Positions 53,167 to 63,148 of a DNA stretch of 64,000 bases are shown here, in pieces (the stretch's first letter is position 1; every line of letters begins with the position of its first letter). This DNA comes from Pseudomonas mangrovi (GTDB taxonomy: Bacteria > Pseudomonadota > Gammaproteobacteria > Pseudomonadales > Pseudomonadaceae). The DNA is taken from assembly GCF_003052585.1 (NCBI RefSeq), contig NZ_QASN01000007.1:1-64000 (forward strand). The letters run 5' to 3'. The notes beneath the pieces are model-generated. The model did no database searches. It was given only the letters and a program-made list of their open reading frames with translations, and had not been told where the DNA came from. The position numbers and the translations under genes were made by a program.

Positions 53167-53631
53167 TCAGTCGTCGATAGAGGCGCCACGCAACACGCGG
53201 GAGATCTGCTCCATCGAATAGCCGCGATAGGCCAGAAAGCGGCCCTGACGGGCCCTCTCCCGGACATCGCCAGGCAGTACACCAAAGCGTCGACGCCACA
53301 GTTCTTGCAGCGCCTCGCTCCAGTCGACCGCACACGCCTGCAGCGCCTCTTCGACCTGTGCTTTCAGCAGACCACGCTGGGCCAGCTCTTCGCGGATACG
53401 CAGCGGGCCGTAGCCGGCACGCGCCCGGCTGGCGACGTAGGCATCCAGATAGCGGCCCTCATTCAGCAGACCCTCATCCGCAAGCCGATCCAGCGCCGAT
53501 TCGATCAGCTCCGCAGGGGCGCCCTTGCGCTGTAGCTTGCGCGACAACTCGACCCTGCCGTGCTCGCGACGAGCCAGCAGGTCCATCGCCGCGCGGCGCA
53601 CGGCAACCGGAGTGTCGAGCGGCGTGGCCAT
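53167..53631 (-). CDS. recX: Regulatory protein RecX
   Basis: A ~154-residue all-helical protein that binds RecA filaments and limits recombinase activity. Residues ~10-40 ([24 protein letters not shown], in part [17 protein letters not shown]) and [24 protein letters not shown] are family marks. The start at 53631 lies 7 bases after the recA stop; a longer upstream start would run into recA. It is translated from the recA mRNA and so is SOS-controlled. Confidence 0.9.
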   Translation of the reverse strand: MATPLDTPVAVRRAAMDLLARREHGRVELSRKLQRKGAPAELIESALDRLADEGLLNEGRYLDAYVASRARAGYGPLRIREELAQRGLLKAQVEEALQACAVDWSEALQELWRRRFGVLPGDVRERARQGRFLAYRGYSMEQISRVLRGASIDD

Positions 53632-53638
53632 CGACGGA

Positions 53639-54685
53639 TCAGACGTCCGCTTCGGCCGTATCGTCCACTTCATCGGCTACCGCCGAACGCGGACCGGAGG
53701 GTACCAGCAGCTTTTCGCGGATCAGCTTTTCCAGCGCATTGCCGGCTTCGGCGTTATCTTCCAGGTACTTGGCTGCATTCGCCTTGCCTTGTCCGATCTT
53801 GCTGCCCTGGTAGCTGTACCAGGCACCGGATTTCTCGACCAGACCAAGCTGAACGCCCAAGTCGATAATCTCGCCGGTGCGATAGATACCCTTGCCGTAC
53901 ATGATCTGGAACTCGGCCTGGCGGAACGGCGGAGCGACCTTGTTCTTCACGACCTTGACACGGGTCTCGCTGCCGACCACTTCGTCACCGTCCTTCACCG
54001 CGCCGGTACGACGGATGTCCAGACGCACCGAAGCGTAGAACTTGAGTGCGTTACCGCCGGTGGTGGTTTCCGGGTTGCCGAACATCACACCGATCTTCAT
54101 GCGGATCTGGTTGATGAAGATCACCAGGCAATTGGCGTTCTTGATGTTGCCGGTGATCTTGCGCAGGGCCTGGCTCATCAGGCGAGCCTGCAGGCCGACG
54201 TGAGTGTCGCCCATCTCGCCTTCGATCTCGGCCTTGGGCACCAGCGCGGCAACCGAGTCGACGATGATCACGTCAACGGCGTTGGAACGCACCAGCATGT
54301 CAGTGATTTCCAGCGCCTGCTCGCCAGTGTCCGGCTGAGAAACCAGCAGGTCGTCGACGTTGACCCCCAGCTTGCCGGCGTAGTCGGGATCCAGCGCGTG
54401 TTCGGCATCGACGAACGCGCAGGTGGCGCCGAGCTTCTGCGCTTCAGCAATCACCGAAAGGGTCAGGGTGGTCTTGCCCGAGGATTCCGGACCGTAGATC
54501 TCGACGATTCGCCCTCTCGGCAGGCCGCCGATACCAAGCGCGATATCCAGACCCAGAGAGCCGGTTGAAATGGACGGAATCGCCTGACGCTCGTGATCGC
54601 CCATGCGCATCACCGCGCCCTTGCCGAATTGCCGTTCGATCTGTCCCAGAGCCGCAGCCAGAGCGCGCTTCTTATTGTCGTCCAT
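53639..54685 (-). CDS. recA: Recombinase RecA
   Basis: A 348-residue recombinase and LexA co-protease. Walker A is GPESSGKT (66-73), Walker [14 protein letters not shown], and the MAW/L1-L2 regions ([43 protein letters not shown], shown in part) are intact. The acidic C-terminal tail is normal. The LexA box upstream and recX behind it are the usual unit. The ATG is at 54685. Confidence 0.97.
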   Translation of the reverse strand: MDDNKKRALAAALGQIERQFGKGAVMRMGDHERQAIPSISTGSLGLDIALGIGGLPRGRIVEIYGPESSGKTTLTLSVIAEAQKLGATCAFVDAEHALDPDYAGKLGVNVDDLLVSQPDTGEQALEITDMLVRSNAVDVIIVDSVAALVPKAEIEGEMGDTHVGLQARLMSQALRKITGNIKNANCLVIFINQIRMKIGVMFGNPETTTGGNALKFYASVRLDIRRTGAVKDGDEVVGSETRVKVVKNKVAPPFRQAEFQIMYGKGIYRTGEIIDLGVQLGLVEKSGAWYSYQGSKIGQGKANAAKYLEDNAEAGNALEKLIREKLLVPSGPRSAVADEVDDTAEADV

Positions 54686-54728
54686 TGGATTCCTCGCGTA
54701 GTCAGCAAAGCCTGTCAGGCAAAAACAA

Positions 54729-54744
54729 CTGTATAAGTAGACAG
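54729..54744 (-). promoter_or_regulatory. LexA (SOS) box of recA
   Basis: CTGT-N8-ACAG (N8 = ATAAGTAG on the plus strand) lies 44 bases upstream of the recA start. On the minus strand TATACA at its edge could be the -10. It matches the yebG box at 18056, which shows the same consensus in this genome. Confidence 0.88.
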
Positions 54745-54771
54745 TATTAGAGCATAGGGCAAGTTTCTCGC

Positions 54772-55278
54772 CTACCCCTGAGGCAGATTTTCTCCGCGGC
54801 TCAGCGACAAGAGGCCGTTCAGCGCACAGTGCACCGTCTGCGCACGCACCGCAGCCCGATCACCATCGAAACGCCGGCGCTGGCTGCACACCCGATCGCT
54901 ATCCGCCCAGGCCAGCCACACGGTGCCCACCGGCTTGTCTGGCGTACCGCCGTCCGGACCGGCAATACCACTGACGGCAACGGCATAACGCGCGCTCGAG
55001 AGCCGCTGGGCGCCGAGAACCATGGCTTCGACCACCTCCCGGCTTACCGCGCCGACCTGCACCAACAACGGCTCTGGGACACCGAGCAGCGCAGTCTTCT
55101 GCCGATTCGAGTAGGTCACGTAACCGACTTCGAACCACGCCGAGCTGCCCGGGACGCGCGTGATCGCCTCGGCGATACCGCCACCGGTACAGGACTCGGC
55201 AGTACTTACCTGCGCACCATTGCGTCGCAGGGTTTCCCCCAGCAGGGCGGCAAGCCCGTCCACGTCCATCTTCATCAT
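54772..55278 (-). CDS. pncC: Nicotinamide-nucleotide amidase PncC (CinA C-terminal domain)
   Basis: A ~168-residue stand-alone CinA-C domain that deamidates NMN to nicotinate mononucleotide in pyridine-nucleotide salvage. Motifs are [32 protein letters not shown] and [19 protein letters not shown]. The start is uncertain: ATG 55278 has GAGG five bases away, ATG 55293 lies three bases after a GGAG. Its stop lies 86 bases upstream of the recA start, and recA has its own promoter in that gap. Confidence 0.9.
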   Translation of the reverse strand: MMKMDVDGLAALLGETLRRNGAQVSTAESCTGGGIAEAITRVPGSSAWFEVGYVTYSNRQKTALLGVPEPLLVQVGAVSREVVEAMVLGAQRLSSARYAVAVSGIAGPDGGTPDKPVGTVWLAWADSDRVCSQRRRFDGDRAAVRAQTVHCALNGLLSLSRGENLPQG

Positions 55279-55489
55279 CAGGGCCTCGCTCATCAGCTCC
55301 AAGGCGCGACACTAGCAGCCGCTCTCGGCCGGCAAAAGCGCTGCGGCACCTGGCCGAACACTCACCGACCTGCGGGGTCACAACTTCAAGGCCTTCCGCA
55401 CCGCCGACTGCTACCTGCCATCTTCGAGCCGCCGCGGAACATGCCTGCCATCGCAAAGCTGAGAATGCGCACACCCCGAGGAGAGCAAC

Positions 55490-55771
55490 ATGATCACTCG
55501 CCTGCTACCGAGCGTTTTGCTGGCCGTCAGCAGTCTCGCCCTGGCCGAGTCGCCAGGCCCTACCGATCCATCCGGCCCACGCCTGGATCCGGCCCGGGTG
55601 CCCGCGCCCGCCGTGGGCAGGGAGAGCATGGACGAGCAGATTCGTCGCGGCACCCTGATAACACCGCATGACGAAGTCGAGGGCTCAGACTCCGATGATC
55701 CTGATACCGGTCGACCGTCGGACAGCGATGAGCACCGCCGCCAACCACAGCCGCTGGAGCATCCACGCTGA
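55490..55771 (+). CDS. Small exported, probably disordered protein
   Basis: A 93-residue protein with a signal peptide (residues 1-19, SSLALA-ES). The mature part is rich in Pro, Asp, Ser, Glu and Arg, and lacks cysteine and long hydrophobic runs, so it is likely unstructured in the periplasm. CGAGGAGAGCAAC before the ATG is a strong ribosome site, which supports a real gene. I do not recognise a family. It lies between pncC and mutS. Confidence 0.65.
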   Translation: MITRLLPSVLLAVSSLALAESPGPTDPSGPRLDPARVPAPAVGRESMDEQIRRGTLITPHDEVEGSDSDDPDTGRPSDSDEHRRQPQPLEHPR

Positions 55772-55864
55772 TCGGAAGCCGCTGCCTGCTCGGCGGAGAA
55801 AGTGCGTGTTACCCTTGCCCGCCGTCGCCCATACCGGGCTCGCAGACACGCCTCTCGAACGCCG

Positions 55865-58444
55865 ATGACCAAAGAAAATCAGGACTTCTCCGCACACACC
55901 CCGATGATGGCGCAATACTGGCGCCTGAAGAGTCAGCACCCCGACCAGCTGATGTTCTACCGCATGGGCGACTTCTATGAGTTGTTCTATGAGGACGCCA
56001 AGAAGGCCGCCGCACTGCTCGACATCACCCTGACCGCCCGTGGCCAGTCCGCAGGCCAGGCGATACCGATGGCCGGCATTCCCTTCCATTCGGCAGAGGG
56101 TTATCTGGCTCGCCTGGTGAAGTTCGGCGAGTCGGTGGTGATCTGCGAGCAGATCGGTGACCCGGCAACCAGCAAGGGGCCGGTCGAGCGTCAGGTAGTG
56201 CGCATCATCACTCCGGGTACGGTCAGCGACGAGGCCCTGCTCGACGAGCGCCGCGACAATCTGATTGCCGCAGTGCTGGGCGACGAGCGCCTGTTCGGAC
56301 TCGCGGTACTCGACATCACCAGTGGCCGCTTCAGCGTTCAGGAACTGGCCGGCTGGGAAAACCTGCTCGCCGAACTGGACCGCCTGAGCCCTGCGGAGCT
56401 ATTGATCCCCGACGACTGGCCGCAAGGTCTGCCGGCCGAGAAGCGCCGCGGCACCCAGCGCCGAGCGCCCTGGGACTTTGATCGGGAGAGCGCCAGGCGC
56501 AGCCTTTGCCAGCAGTTCGCCACTCAGGATCTCAAAGGTTTCGGTTGTGAGCAGCTGAGCCTGGCCATCGGTGCCGCCGGCTGCCTGCTGACCTATGCCA
56601 AGGAGACCCAGCGCACCGCCCTGCCCCACCTGCGCAGCCTGCGCCACGAACGCCTCGATGACACAGTGGTGCTCGATGGCGCCAGCCGACGCAACCTCGA
56701 ACTGGATACCAACCTGGCCGGCGGCCGCGAAAACACCCTGCAGTCGGTCATGGATCGCTGCCAGACGGCAATGGGGACTCGTCTGCTGACGCGCTGGCTG
56801 AACCGTCCGCTGCGCGACCTCGAGGTGCTCCGGGCGCGCCAGGATTCGATCACCTGCCTGCTGGAACACTATCGCTTCGAAACGCTGCAGCCGCAGTTGA
56901 AGGACATTGGCGATCTGGAGCGCATCCTCGCCCGCATCGGACTGCGCAATGCCCGTCCCCGCGACCTCGCGCGACTGCGCGACGCTCTCGCCGCGCTGCC
57001 GCAGCTGCAGACGGCATTGAAACCAATCGAAGCTGCTCATCTGCAAGAGCTTGCCGGTGCCATTCAGACCTATCCGGAACTTGCCGAGCTGCTGCAACGC
57101 GCGATCATCGACAACCCACCAGCGGTGATTCGTGACGGCGGCGTGCTCAAGACCGGCTATGACGCCGAGCTGGACGAGCTGCAGTCGATCAGCGAGAACG
57201 CCGGCCAGTACCTGATGGATCTGGAAACCCGCGAGCGGGCGCGTACCGGCCTGGCCAACCTCAAGGTCGGCTACAACCGGGTCCATGGCTATTTCATCGA
57301 GCTGCCGAGCAAGCAGGCCGAACAGGCCCCCGCCGACTACATCAGGCGCCAGACCCTCAAGGGAGCGGAGCGCTTCATCACTCCGGAGCTCAAGGTTTTC
57401 GAGGACAAGGCACTTTCGGCCAAGAGCCGCGCCCTGGCCCGGGAAAAAGCCCTCTACGAAGAGTTGCTGGAACACCTGATCGGCCAGCTCGCACCGCTAC
57501 AGGACACCGCCGCGGCGCTGGCCGAACTCGACGTACTGAGCAATCTGGCGGAGCGTGCGCTGACACTGGACCTGAACCGCCCGACATTCGTCGATCGCCC
57601 CTGCCTGTGCATCGAGCAGGGACGCCACCCGGTGGTCGAGCAGGTGCTGGAAACCCCTTTCGTGGCCAACGACCTGCGCCTTGATGACGATACGCGCATG
57701 CTGGTCATCACCGGTCCGAACATGGGCGGTAAATCCACCTACATGCGCCAGACGGCGCTGATCGTCCTGCTTGCACATATTGGCAGCTTCGTCCCGGCGG
57801 CCGCCTGCGAGCTGTCGGTGGTGGATCGCATCTTCACCCGGATAGGTTCAAGCGACGACCTCGCCGGCGGTCGTTCGACCTTCATGGTCGAGATGAGCGA
57901 GACCGCCAACATCCTGCACAACGCCAGCGAACGCAGCCTGGTGCTTATGGATGAGGTCGGCCGCGGCACCAGCACCTTCGATGGTCTGTCGCTGGCCTGG
58001 GCCGCCGCCGAACAACTGGCCAAGCTGCGCGCCTGGACACTGTTTGCCACCCACTACTTCGAGCTGACGGTACTGCCGGAAACCGAAGGCGGCGTGGCCA
58101 ACGTGCATCTGAACGCAACCGAACACAATGAACGCATCGTCTTCCTCCATCACGTCCTGCCGGGACCGGCAAGCCAGAGCTACGGCCTGGCAGTGGCCCA
58201 GCTGGCGGGGGTTCCGGGGCCGGTTATCCTCCGCGCGCGGGAACATCTTGCCCGCCTGGAAACCACCAGTCTTCCCCACGAGACACGCAAGGAAGGCGCG
58301 GGACAATCTGCCGCACCCATGCAGAACGACCTGTTCGCCAGCCTGCCACACCCGGTGCTGGACCAGCTGGACAAGCTGCGTCCGGATGATCTGACCCCAC
58401 GGCAGGCATTGGAATTGTTGTACCAGTTGAAGGAACGGCTATAA
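55865..58444 (+). CDS. mutS: DNA mismatch repair protein MutS
   Basis: An 859-residue mismatch sensor. The N-terminal mismatch-binding Phe-x-Glu motif is in [11 protein letters not shown]. The core and clamp follow, then the ATPase with Walker [10 protein letters not shown] (near residue 617), signature [10 protein letters not shown] and Walker [16 protein letters not shown], and a C-terminal dimer helix. The ATG at 55865 is preferred because it gives the family-typical N-terminus (HTPMMAQYW). Length is standard. No sign of inactivation is seen. Confidence 0.96.
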   Translation: MTKENQDFSAHTPMMAQYWRLKSQHPDQLMFYRMGDFYELFYEDAKKAAALLDITLTARGQSAGQAIPMAGIPFHSAEGYLARLVKFGESVVICEQIGDPATSKGPVERQVVRIITPGTVSDEALLDERRDNLIAAVLGDERLFGLAVLDITSGRFSVQELAGWENLLAELDRLSPAELLIPDDWPQGLPAEKRRGTQRRAPWDFDRESARRSLCQQFATQDLKGFGCEQLSLAIGAAGCLLTYAKETQRTALPHLRSLRHERLDDTVVLDGASRRNLELDTNLAGGRENTLQSVMDRCQTAMGTRLLTRWLNRPLRDLEVLRARQDSITCLLEHYRFETLQPQLKDIGDLERILARIGLRNARPRDLARLRDALAALPQLQTALKPIEAAHLQELAGAIQTYPELAELLQRAIIDNPPAVIRDGGVLKTGYDAELDELQSISENAGQYLMDLETRERARTGLANLKVGYNRVHGYFIELPSKQAEQAPADYIRRQTLKGAERFITPELKVFEDKALSAKSRALAREKALYEELLEHLIGQLAPLQDTAAALAELDVLSNLAERALTLDLNRPTFVDRPCLCIEQGRHPVVEQVLETPFVANDLRLDDDTRMLVITGPNMGGKSTYMRQTALIVLLAHIGSFVPAAACELSVVDRIFTRIGSSDDLAGGRSTFMVEMSETANILHNASERSLVLMDEVGRGTSTFDGLSLAWAAAEQLAKLRAWTLFATHYFELTVLPETEGGVANVHLNATEHNERIVFLHHVLPGPASQSYGLAVAQLAGVPGPVILRAREHLARLETTSLPHETRKEGAGQSAAPMQNDLFASLPHPVLDQLDKLRPDDLTPRQALELLYQLKERL

Positions 58445-58578
58445 CCGACCTGCGCGCAAGCTGCTAGAATCCTGCGCGCTTTTGAATCCCGGACCGTTTG
58501 CCTGAGAGTCCGGGAATTCTTTCGAGTCGAGCGGTAACTGCCAAAACCCTCGACCGCTGCCTGAGGAGAAATCGAGAA

Positions 58579-58902
58579 ATGACCTTCGTCGTCACCGACA
58601 ACTGCGTCAAGTGCAAGTACACCGATTGCGTGGAAGTCTGTCCGGTGGACTGCTTCTACGAAGGCCCGAACTTTCTGGTGATCCACCCGGACGAGTGCAT
58701 CGACTGCGCGCTGTGCGAGCCGGAATGCCCGGCCCAGGCGATCTTCTCCGAAGACGAGGTGCCTGAAGACATGCAGGAATACATCGAGCTGAACGCGGCA
58801 CTTGCCGACGTCTGGCCGAATATCACCGAGAAGAAGGATGCCCTGCCTGACGCGGCCGACTGGGACGGCGTCAAGGACAAGCTGCAGCATCTCGAGCGCT
58901 AA
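58579..58902 (+). CDS. fdxA: Ferredoxin FdxA (7Fe, [3Fe-4S][4Fe-4S])
   Basis: A 107-residue Azotobacter-type ferredoxin. The first cysteine set is [17 protein letters not shown] and the second [12 protein letters not shown]. The long C-terminal tail (residues ~58-107) is typical of FdxA. CTGAGGAG lies upstream of the ATG at 58579. The gene stands between mutS and the RsmZ/rpoS region, as in other pseudomonads. It is followed by a strong terminator. Confidence 0.95.
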   Translation: MTFVVTDNCVKCKYTDCVEVCPVDCFYEGPNFLVIHPDECIDCALCEPECPAQAIFSEDEVPEDMQEYIELNAALADVWPNITEKKDALPDAADWDGVKDKLQHLER

Positions 58903-58962
58903 GCAGCCATGCTCGCAGACCTGCAGACAACCGCTCGCCGCTGATCGGCCTGTAGCAGCAAC

Positions 58963-58999
58963 GAAAAAGCCGATGTCGGAAACCGACATCGGCTTTTTC
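58963..58999. terminator. Bidirectional terminator after fdxA
   Basis: A 17-bp perfect stem (GAAAAAGCCGATGTCGG paired with CCGACATCGGCTTTTTC) with an AAA loop. T-runs on both strands make it work both for fdxA and as a backstop behind RsmZ on the opposite strand. Confidence 0.95.
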
Positions 59000-59096
59000 A
59001 TGGGCATTTGACGGGCAGCGGTACTCGATGAGCGCCGACCGCTTTCTCTGGGCTTTTCTGCGCGCGCGGCGGCCCAGGATTCACTTTTCTGCGGGC

Positions 59097-59230
59097 AAAA
59101 AAAGGGGCGGTAGTTAGCCGCCCACTTTTTCTTCCCTACTCCCTTTCTTTCCCTTTCATCTTCCTGATGAATCGCTTCCTGCGATGTTCCCTGATCGTCA
59201 TCCTTGACGACTGTGTCTGTCCGTAGACAC
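59097..59230 (-). ncRNA. rsmZ: Small regulatory RNA RsmZ
   Basis: A ~134-base RNA on the minus strand in the fdxA-rpoS gap, the known rsmZ locus. The 5' part GTGTCTACGGACAGACAC forms a hairpin exposing GGA. Counting on the RNA strand I see eight GGA motifs, several in hairpin loops (CAGGA, AGGGA). A GC hairpin (GGGCGG/CCGCCC) plus seven T ends it at 59097. RsmZ sequesters RsmA/CsrA-type proteins and so relieves translational repression of secondary metabolism, biofilm and quorum-sensing targets. A -10-like TAGTAT lies 7 bases upstream of the proposed 5' end. Confidence 0.93.
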
Positions 59231-59391
59231 GGTTGCGATACTACTGCCGCACAGAATCGCCGCAAGCATGCCGCCAACGGCAAAAACGACCAAGCATATT
59301 CAGCCATTCATAAAAAATCCTTTTAAAACATAACGTTAAAATATTAGAAGGTAAATTCCGCACCTCCTTCGACGGTTCTTCCTACAGTCTT

Positions 59392-59409
59392 TGTAAGCAA
59401 TTTCCTACA
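59392..59409 (-). promoter_or_regulatory. GacA upstream activating sequence of rsmZ
   Basis: TGTAAG-N6-CCTACA, one base off the GacA consensus TGTAAG-N6-CTTACA. It lies 162-179 bases upstream of the RsmZ 5' end, the position expected for GacA control. The AT-rich DNA between it and the RNA start is where H-NS-like MvaT/MvaU proteins bind in P. aeruginosa. Confidence 0.85.
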
Positions 59410-59473
59410 ACCTGGCGAGCAAAGGAGGATGTGGCCCTCGGATGCATACGGAACGCACCGCAAACTGCGGACG

Positions 59474-59498
59474 AAAAAAACCCGGCCACCTGGCCGGG
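59474..59498 (-). terminator. Intrinsic terminator of rpoS
   Basis: On the minus strand CCCGGCC/GGCCGGG with a 4-base loop is followed by TTTTTTT, beginning about 20 bases after the rpoS stop codon. Confidence 0.92.
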
Positions 59499-59518
59499 TC
59501 CTGATCGTTGCGTTCGAA

Positions 59519-60529
59519 CTACTGGAAAAGCGCGTCGCTGGACAGACCATTCTTCTCGAGTATCTCGCGCAAACGCTTGAGCGCCTCCACCTGAATCTGT
59601 CGCACGCGCTCACGGGTCAGGCCGATCTCCTGGCCCACCTCCTCCAACGTGCTGCTCTCATGACCACGCAGGCCGAAGCGCCGCACGACGACGTCACGCT
59701 GCTTTTCAGTCAGTTCCGAAAGCCACTGGTCGATGCTCTGGGAAAGATCATCGTCCTGCAGCAGCTCGCAAGGGTCCGTGGGACGATCATCGGTAAGGGT
59801 GTCCAACAGGGTCTTGTCCGAGTCCGGACCGAGTGAAACATCCACCGAAGAGACCCGCTCGTTCAATCCGAGCATGCGCTTGACATCGCCAACCGGCTTT
59901 TCCAGCAAGCGCGCGATCTCTTCGGCAGAGGGCTCATGGTCGAGTTTCTGGGTCAGTTCCCGCGCGGCGCGCAGATAGACGTTGAGTTCCTTCACCACAT
60001 GAATCGGCAGGCGAATGGTGCGTGTCTGGTTCATGATGGCGCGCTCGATGGTCTGCCGAATCCACCAGGTCGCATAGGTAGAAAAGCGGAAGCCGCGCTC
60101 CGGGTCGAATTTTTCCACCGCGCGGATAAGACCGAGATTGCCCTCTTCGATCAGGTCGAGCAGGGACAGGCCACGATTGATGTAACGGCGCGCGATCTTG
60201 ACCACCAATCGCAGGTTACTCTCGATCATGCGTTTACGACCGGCTGGATCGCCCTTCTGCGCCAGACGCGCGAAATGCACTTCCTCCTCGGGAGAAAGCA
60301 AAGGCGAGAAACCGATTTCGTTGAGATAGAGCTGGGTGGCGTCTAGCGCGCGGGTGTAGTCGATGTACTTGTGCTGCTTGGGCGAGGCTGACGATCTGGC
60401 CTTTGCAGACGACACGGGACGGGCAGCAGGTTCATCGTCGCAGGCGGTTTCCAGAGCGATGTCGCTGTCCATCAGCAGCACGTCGACATCCAGGTCAAAC
60501 TCCGGCGCTTCTTGGGTAGTGAGAGCCAT
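59519..60529 (-). CDS. rpoS: RNA polymerase sigma factor RpoS
   Basis: A 336-residue stationary-phase sigma factor. Region 1.2 starts near [11 protein letters not shown]. Region 2 is [32 protein letters not shown] through [15 protein letters not shown] (shown in part), region 3 is [11 protein letters not shown], and region 4 ends in [21 protein letters not shown]. It ends ...LSSDALFQ, a Pseudomonas-type end. The main rpoS promoter lies inside nlpD in relatives. The gene is intact: no premature stop or frameshift. Confidence 0.97.
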   Translation of the reverse strand: MALTTQEAPEFDLDVDVLLMDSDIALETACDDEPAARPVSSAKARSSASPKQHKYIDYTRALDATQLYLNEIGFSPLLSPEEEVHFARLAQKGDPAGRKRMIESNLRLVVKIARRYINRGLSLLDLIEEGNLGLIRAVEKFDPERGFRFSTYATWWIRQTIERAIMNQTRTIRLPIHVVKELNVYLRAARELTQKLDHEPSAEEIARLLEKPVGDVKRMLGLNERVSSVDVSLGPDSDKTLLDTLTDDRPTDPCELLQDDDLSQSIDQWLSELTEKQRDVVVRRFGLRGHESSTLEEVGQEIGLTRERVRQIQVEALKRLREILEKNGLSSDALFQ

Positions 60530-60636
60530 ATTATTGTTGTCCTAAGCTGAGTTCGCCAAACAGGTTCATGCGGCCCCAAATCCCTGGCGGTCCATGATCC
60601 CATCCACCCACGCAAGGGGTGCGAACAGGCTTCAGA

Positions 60637-61485
60637 TCAACGAGCGGGTAGATACTGCAAGGGGTCGACTGGCTTGCCTTGCCGGCGAATCTCGAAGTGC
60701 AGCTTGACTCGATCAGTACCCGTCGAGCCCATCTCCGCGATCTTCTGCCCTACCTTGACCTGCTGCCCCTCCTGCACCAACAGCCTACGGTTGTGACCGT
60801 AAGCGCTAACGTAGGTATCGCTATGTTTGATGATCAACAATTCACCGTAGCCGCGTAGGCCGCTACCGGCGTAAACCACAGTCCCATCAGACGCAGCCAA
60901 AACAGGCTGGCCCAATTCCCCAGCCAGATCAATTCCTTTATTCAAACTGCCGTTTGACGAAAATCGACTGATGATCGGGCCACTCGCCGGCCATGCCCAG
61001 CCCGATGCAGAGCGGGTTACAGGAACAGGCGCGGTTGTCGGCTTACTCGCCGGCGGCTGGATCACCGGCCGGGTAACAGGCGGGGTAGTTGTAACTGATG
61101 GTTTCGTTACTGCTGGCCGAGTAGTGGCAACCGGCGGACGAGTCGTTTGCTGCGCCGGGCGCGTAGCGACCGTGCTGGTCGGCTGTCCCGCGAACTGGAT
61201 TCGCTGTCCCGGATGGATAGTGTAGGGCGCAGCAATGCCGTTGCGGGCAGCCAGCGCCTTCCAGTCCCAGCCAAAGCGAAACGCGATCGAATAGAGCGTA
61301 TCGCCGCGCTGCACTATGTACTGACCACTGCGCACCGGTTGCCGTGACGCTGCCTCACGCCGCTCGCGGTCGACCACCTGAACCCCGCCCGGCGGAGCAC
61401 TGGAGCAGGCCGACAATAGCGTCAGCATTAGCAGCAGCGGCGCTGCCCGAACGCTTGTTGCCGCTCTGAAGATGGCCACTGTCAC
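60637..61485 (-). CDS. nlpD: Lipoprotein NlpD (LysM / M23 amidase activator)
   Basis: A ~282-residue outer-membrane lipoprotein (lipobox LLSACS). A LysM domain (YIVQRGDTLYSIAFRFGWDW, about residues 57-100) binds peptidoglycan. A Thr/Pro-rich linker follows, then a LytM/M23 domain (GIDLAGELGQPVLAASDGTVVYAG, in part, to LHFEIR). The first zinc ligand position reads NKGIDL rather than HxGxD, a degenerate site typical of EnvC/NlpD amidase activators rather than active peptidases. GTG 61485 has GGGGA five bases upstream; an ATG at 61521 is possible. It precedes rpoS as usual. Confidence 0.9.
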   Translation of the reverse strand: MTVAIFRAATSVRAAPLLLMLTLLSACSSAPPGGVQVVDRERREAASRQPVRSGQYIVQRGDTLYSIAFRFGWDWKALAARNGIAAPYTIHPGQRIQFAGQPTSTVATRPAQQTTRPPVATTRPAVTKPSVTTTPPVTRPVIQPPASKPTTAPVPVTRSASGWAWPASGPIISRFSSNGSLNKGIDLAGELGQPVLAASDGTVVYAGSGLRGYGELLIIKHSDTYVSAYGHNRRLLVQEGQQVKVGQKIAEMGSTGTDRVKLHFEIRRQGKPVDPLQYLPAR

Positions 61486-61510
61486 GGATTTCCCCAGCCT
61501 TGGATGATGA

Positions 61511-62446
61511 TCAAAACTCATTCGATGCAACCCGGCGGGCACTGGCGAAACGCTCCAGCACCCAGACCAGCAGAACTCCGCAAATCGCCAGAACCAGTGC
61601 CAGCGCAAGCTGTGAATCCTGCCCGCTCGCCAGAGCGAAGTCATGCGGCAGCAGGTTCTGCTGCACCAGGGGTGTCTGCCTGCCGTCACTGCCCTGCTGC
61701 CACTCGAGTGTCTGCTTCCACGGCCAGACCTTGTTCAGCGAGCCCAGCATCAGACCGCAGAGAAACGCCAGAGTGAGATCGCGCAGGCGCTCAAGCAGCC
61801 AGCTGAGGAGACGGGCGAAGCACAGTAGACCAATCACGCAGCCTGCAGCGAACACCGCAAGCAGTGTGAGATCGAGGCTCTTCACCGCGGCCAGCACGAC
61901 GGCATACAGACCGAGAATCAACAGGATGAAGCTTCCCGAGATACCAGGCAGGATCATCGCGCAGATCGCCAACGCGCCGGCGAAGAACAGTATCAGCGGT
62001 GTACCTTCCAGCTGAATGGGCGAGACGACGGTGATCCAGAACGCGAAGGCGGTGCCACAGACCAGCATCAGCATCCTGCTCCAGTGCCAGCGCGAGATTT
62101 CCCGGCCGACGAGGTAAGTCGAAATCAGGATCAGGCCGAAGAAGAAGCTCCACAACGGAATCGGGTGCGCTTCCAGCAGCCAGGTGATCAACCTCGCAAG
62201 ACTGAAGATGCTGGTCAGAACGCCAGCAAAAAGGATAAGCAGGAAGTTGCCATTGGCAGTCTGCCAGGCCGCGCCAACGCGACCGCGCAACAGCTGTAAC
62301 GCCGCTTCCGGAATCCGCGCCAGAGCGCGCAGCAACTCGTCATAGATCCCGCTGATGAAGGCGATGGTGCCGCCCGACACGCCGGGCACAACGTCAGCAG
62401 CTCCCATTGCCATGCCCTTGAGAAACAGCATTACAACTTTCTTCAT
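61511..62446 (-). CDS. DUF368 family membrane protein (PopT-like, candidate undecaprenyl-phosphate translocase)
   Basis: A ~311-residue protein with about eight transmembrane helices and the DUF368 motif GAADVVPGVSGGTIAFISGIYDE near the N-terminus, repeated in inverted form (AICAMILPGISGSFILLILGLY). DUF368 proteins have been linked to recycling of undecaprenyl phosphate across the inner membrane. AAGGACCC precedes ATG 62446. It sits between pcm and nlpD, where P. aeruginosa has no gene, to my knowledge. Confidence 0.85.
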   Translation of the reverse strand: MKKVVMLFLKGMAMGAADVVPGVSGGTIAFISGIYDELLRALARIPEAALQLLRGRVGAAWQTANGNFLLILFAGVLTSIFSLARLITWLLEAHPIPLWSFFFGLILISTYLVGREISRWHWSRMLMLVCGTAFAFWITVVSPIQLEGTPLILFFAGALAICAMILPGISGSFILLILGLYAVVLAAVKSLDLTLLAVFAAGCVIGLLCFARLLSWLLERLRDLTLAFLCGLMLGSLNKVWPWKQTLEWQQGSDGRQTPLVQQNLLPHDFALASGQDSQLALALVLAICGVLLVWVLERFASARRVASNEF

Positions 62447-62470
62447 GGGTCCTTCCAGTTCAGTCACGAG

Positions 62471-63148
62471 TCAGGCCAGCGGGCCATTGAGCAGCGGCAC
62501 GAAGCGCACCGGATCGAGCACCTGTCGGGAAAAGCCCTGCTCCTCCCGTACGATCAACAGCAGCTGCTGCAGTTCGCCCGCGCCGACCGGGATCACCAGT
62601 CGCCCGGCAGGCGCCAGTTGATCGAGCAGCGCCTGGGGCACCTCGGCAGCCGCGGCGGTCACGATGATGCCGTTGTATGGACCGAGGGCATTCCAGCCCT
62701 CCCAGCCGTCTCCCCAGCGAAAAACCACGTTGCGCAGCTTAAGCTCGGCGAGCCGTTCCTTGGCCCTATCCTGCAGGCTCTGGATCCGCTCGACGGAAAA
62801 CACCCGTTCCACCAGTTGTGCCAGTACGGCGGTCTGATAGCCGGAACCTGTGCCGATCTCCATCACCTTGTCCAGCGGGCCCGCGGCCAACAGCAGCTCG
62901 GTCATGCGGCCGACCATGTAGGGCTGCGAGATGGTCTGGTTATGCCCGATGGGTAGCGCGGTGTCCTCGTAGGCGCGATGGGCCAGCGCCTCATCGACGA
63001 ACAGGTGGCGCGGCGTGCGGCGAATTACCTCGAGCACTCGGGCGTTGGACAGGCCCTCGTCATACAGCCGTTGGATCAGCCGCTCGCGCGTACGCTGCGA
63101 GGTCATGCCGATGCCGTGACGACTCAGGTCCGGTTGCTCGAACGCCAT
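62471..63148 (-). CDS. pcm: Protein-L-isoaspartate O-methyltransferase
   Basis: A 225-residue repair enzyme that methylates isoaspartyl residues with SAM. It has [34 protein letters not shown] (in part: [14 protein letters not shown]), the SAM loop [16 protein letters not shown] and LVIPVGAG. A start at residue 15 (MTSQRT) would match the usual length of about 211; the longer start is kept because it forms TGATG with the surE stop. It is part of the surE-pcm stress operon. Confidence 0.94.
   Translation of the reverse strand: MAFEQPDLSRHGIGMTSQRTRERLIQRLYDEGLSNARVLEVIRRTPRHLFVDEALAHRAYEDTALPIGHNQTISQPYMVGRMTELLLAAGPLDKVMEIGTGSGYQTAVLAQLVERVFSVERIQSLQDRAKERLAELKLRNVVFRWGDGWEGWNALGPYNGIIVTAAAAEVPQALLDQLAPAGRLVIPVGAGELQQLLLIVREEQGFSRQVLDPVRFVPLLNGPLA

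Noticed and set aside
58180..59307. A 375-codon minus-strand frame from the rpoS side across fdxA into mutS
   Set aside because: It crosses rsmZ, a strong terminator, fdxA and the mutS end; no ribosome site and no domain.
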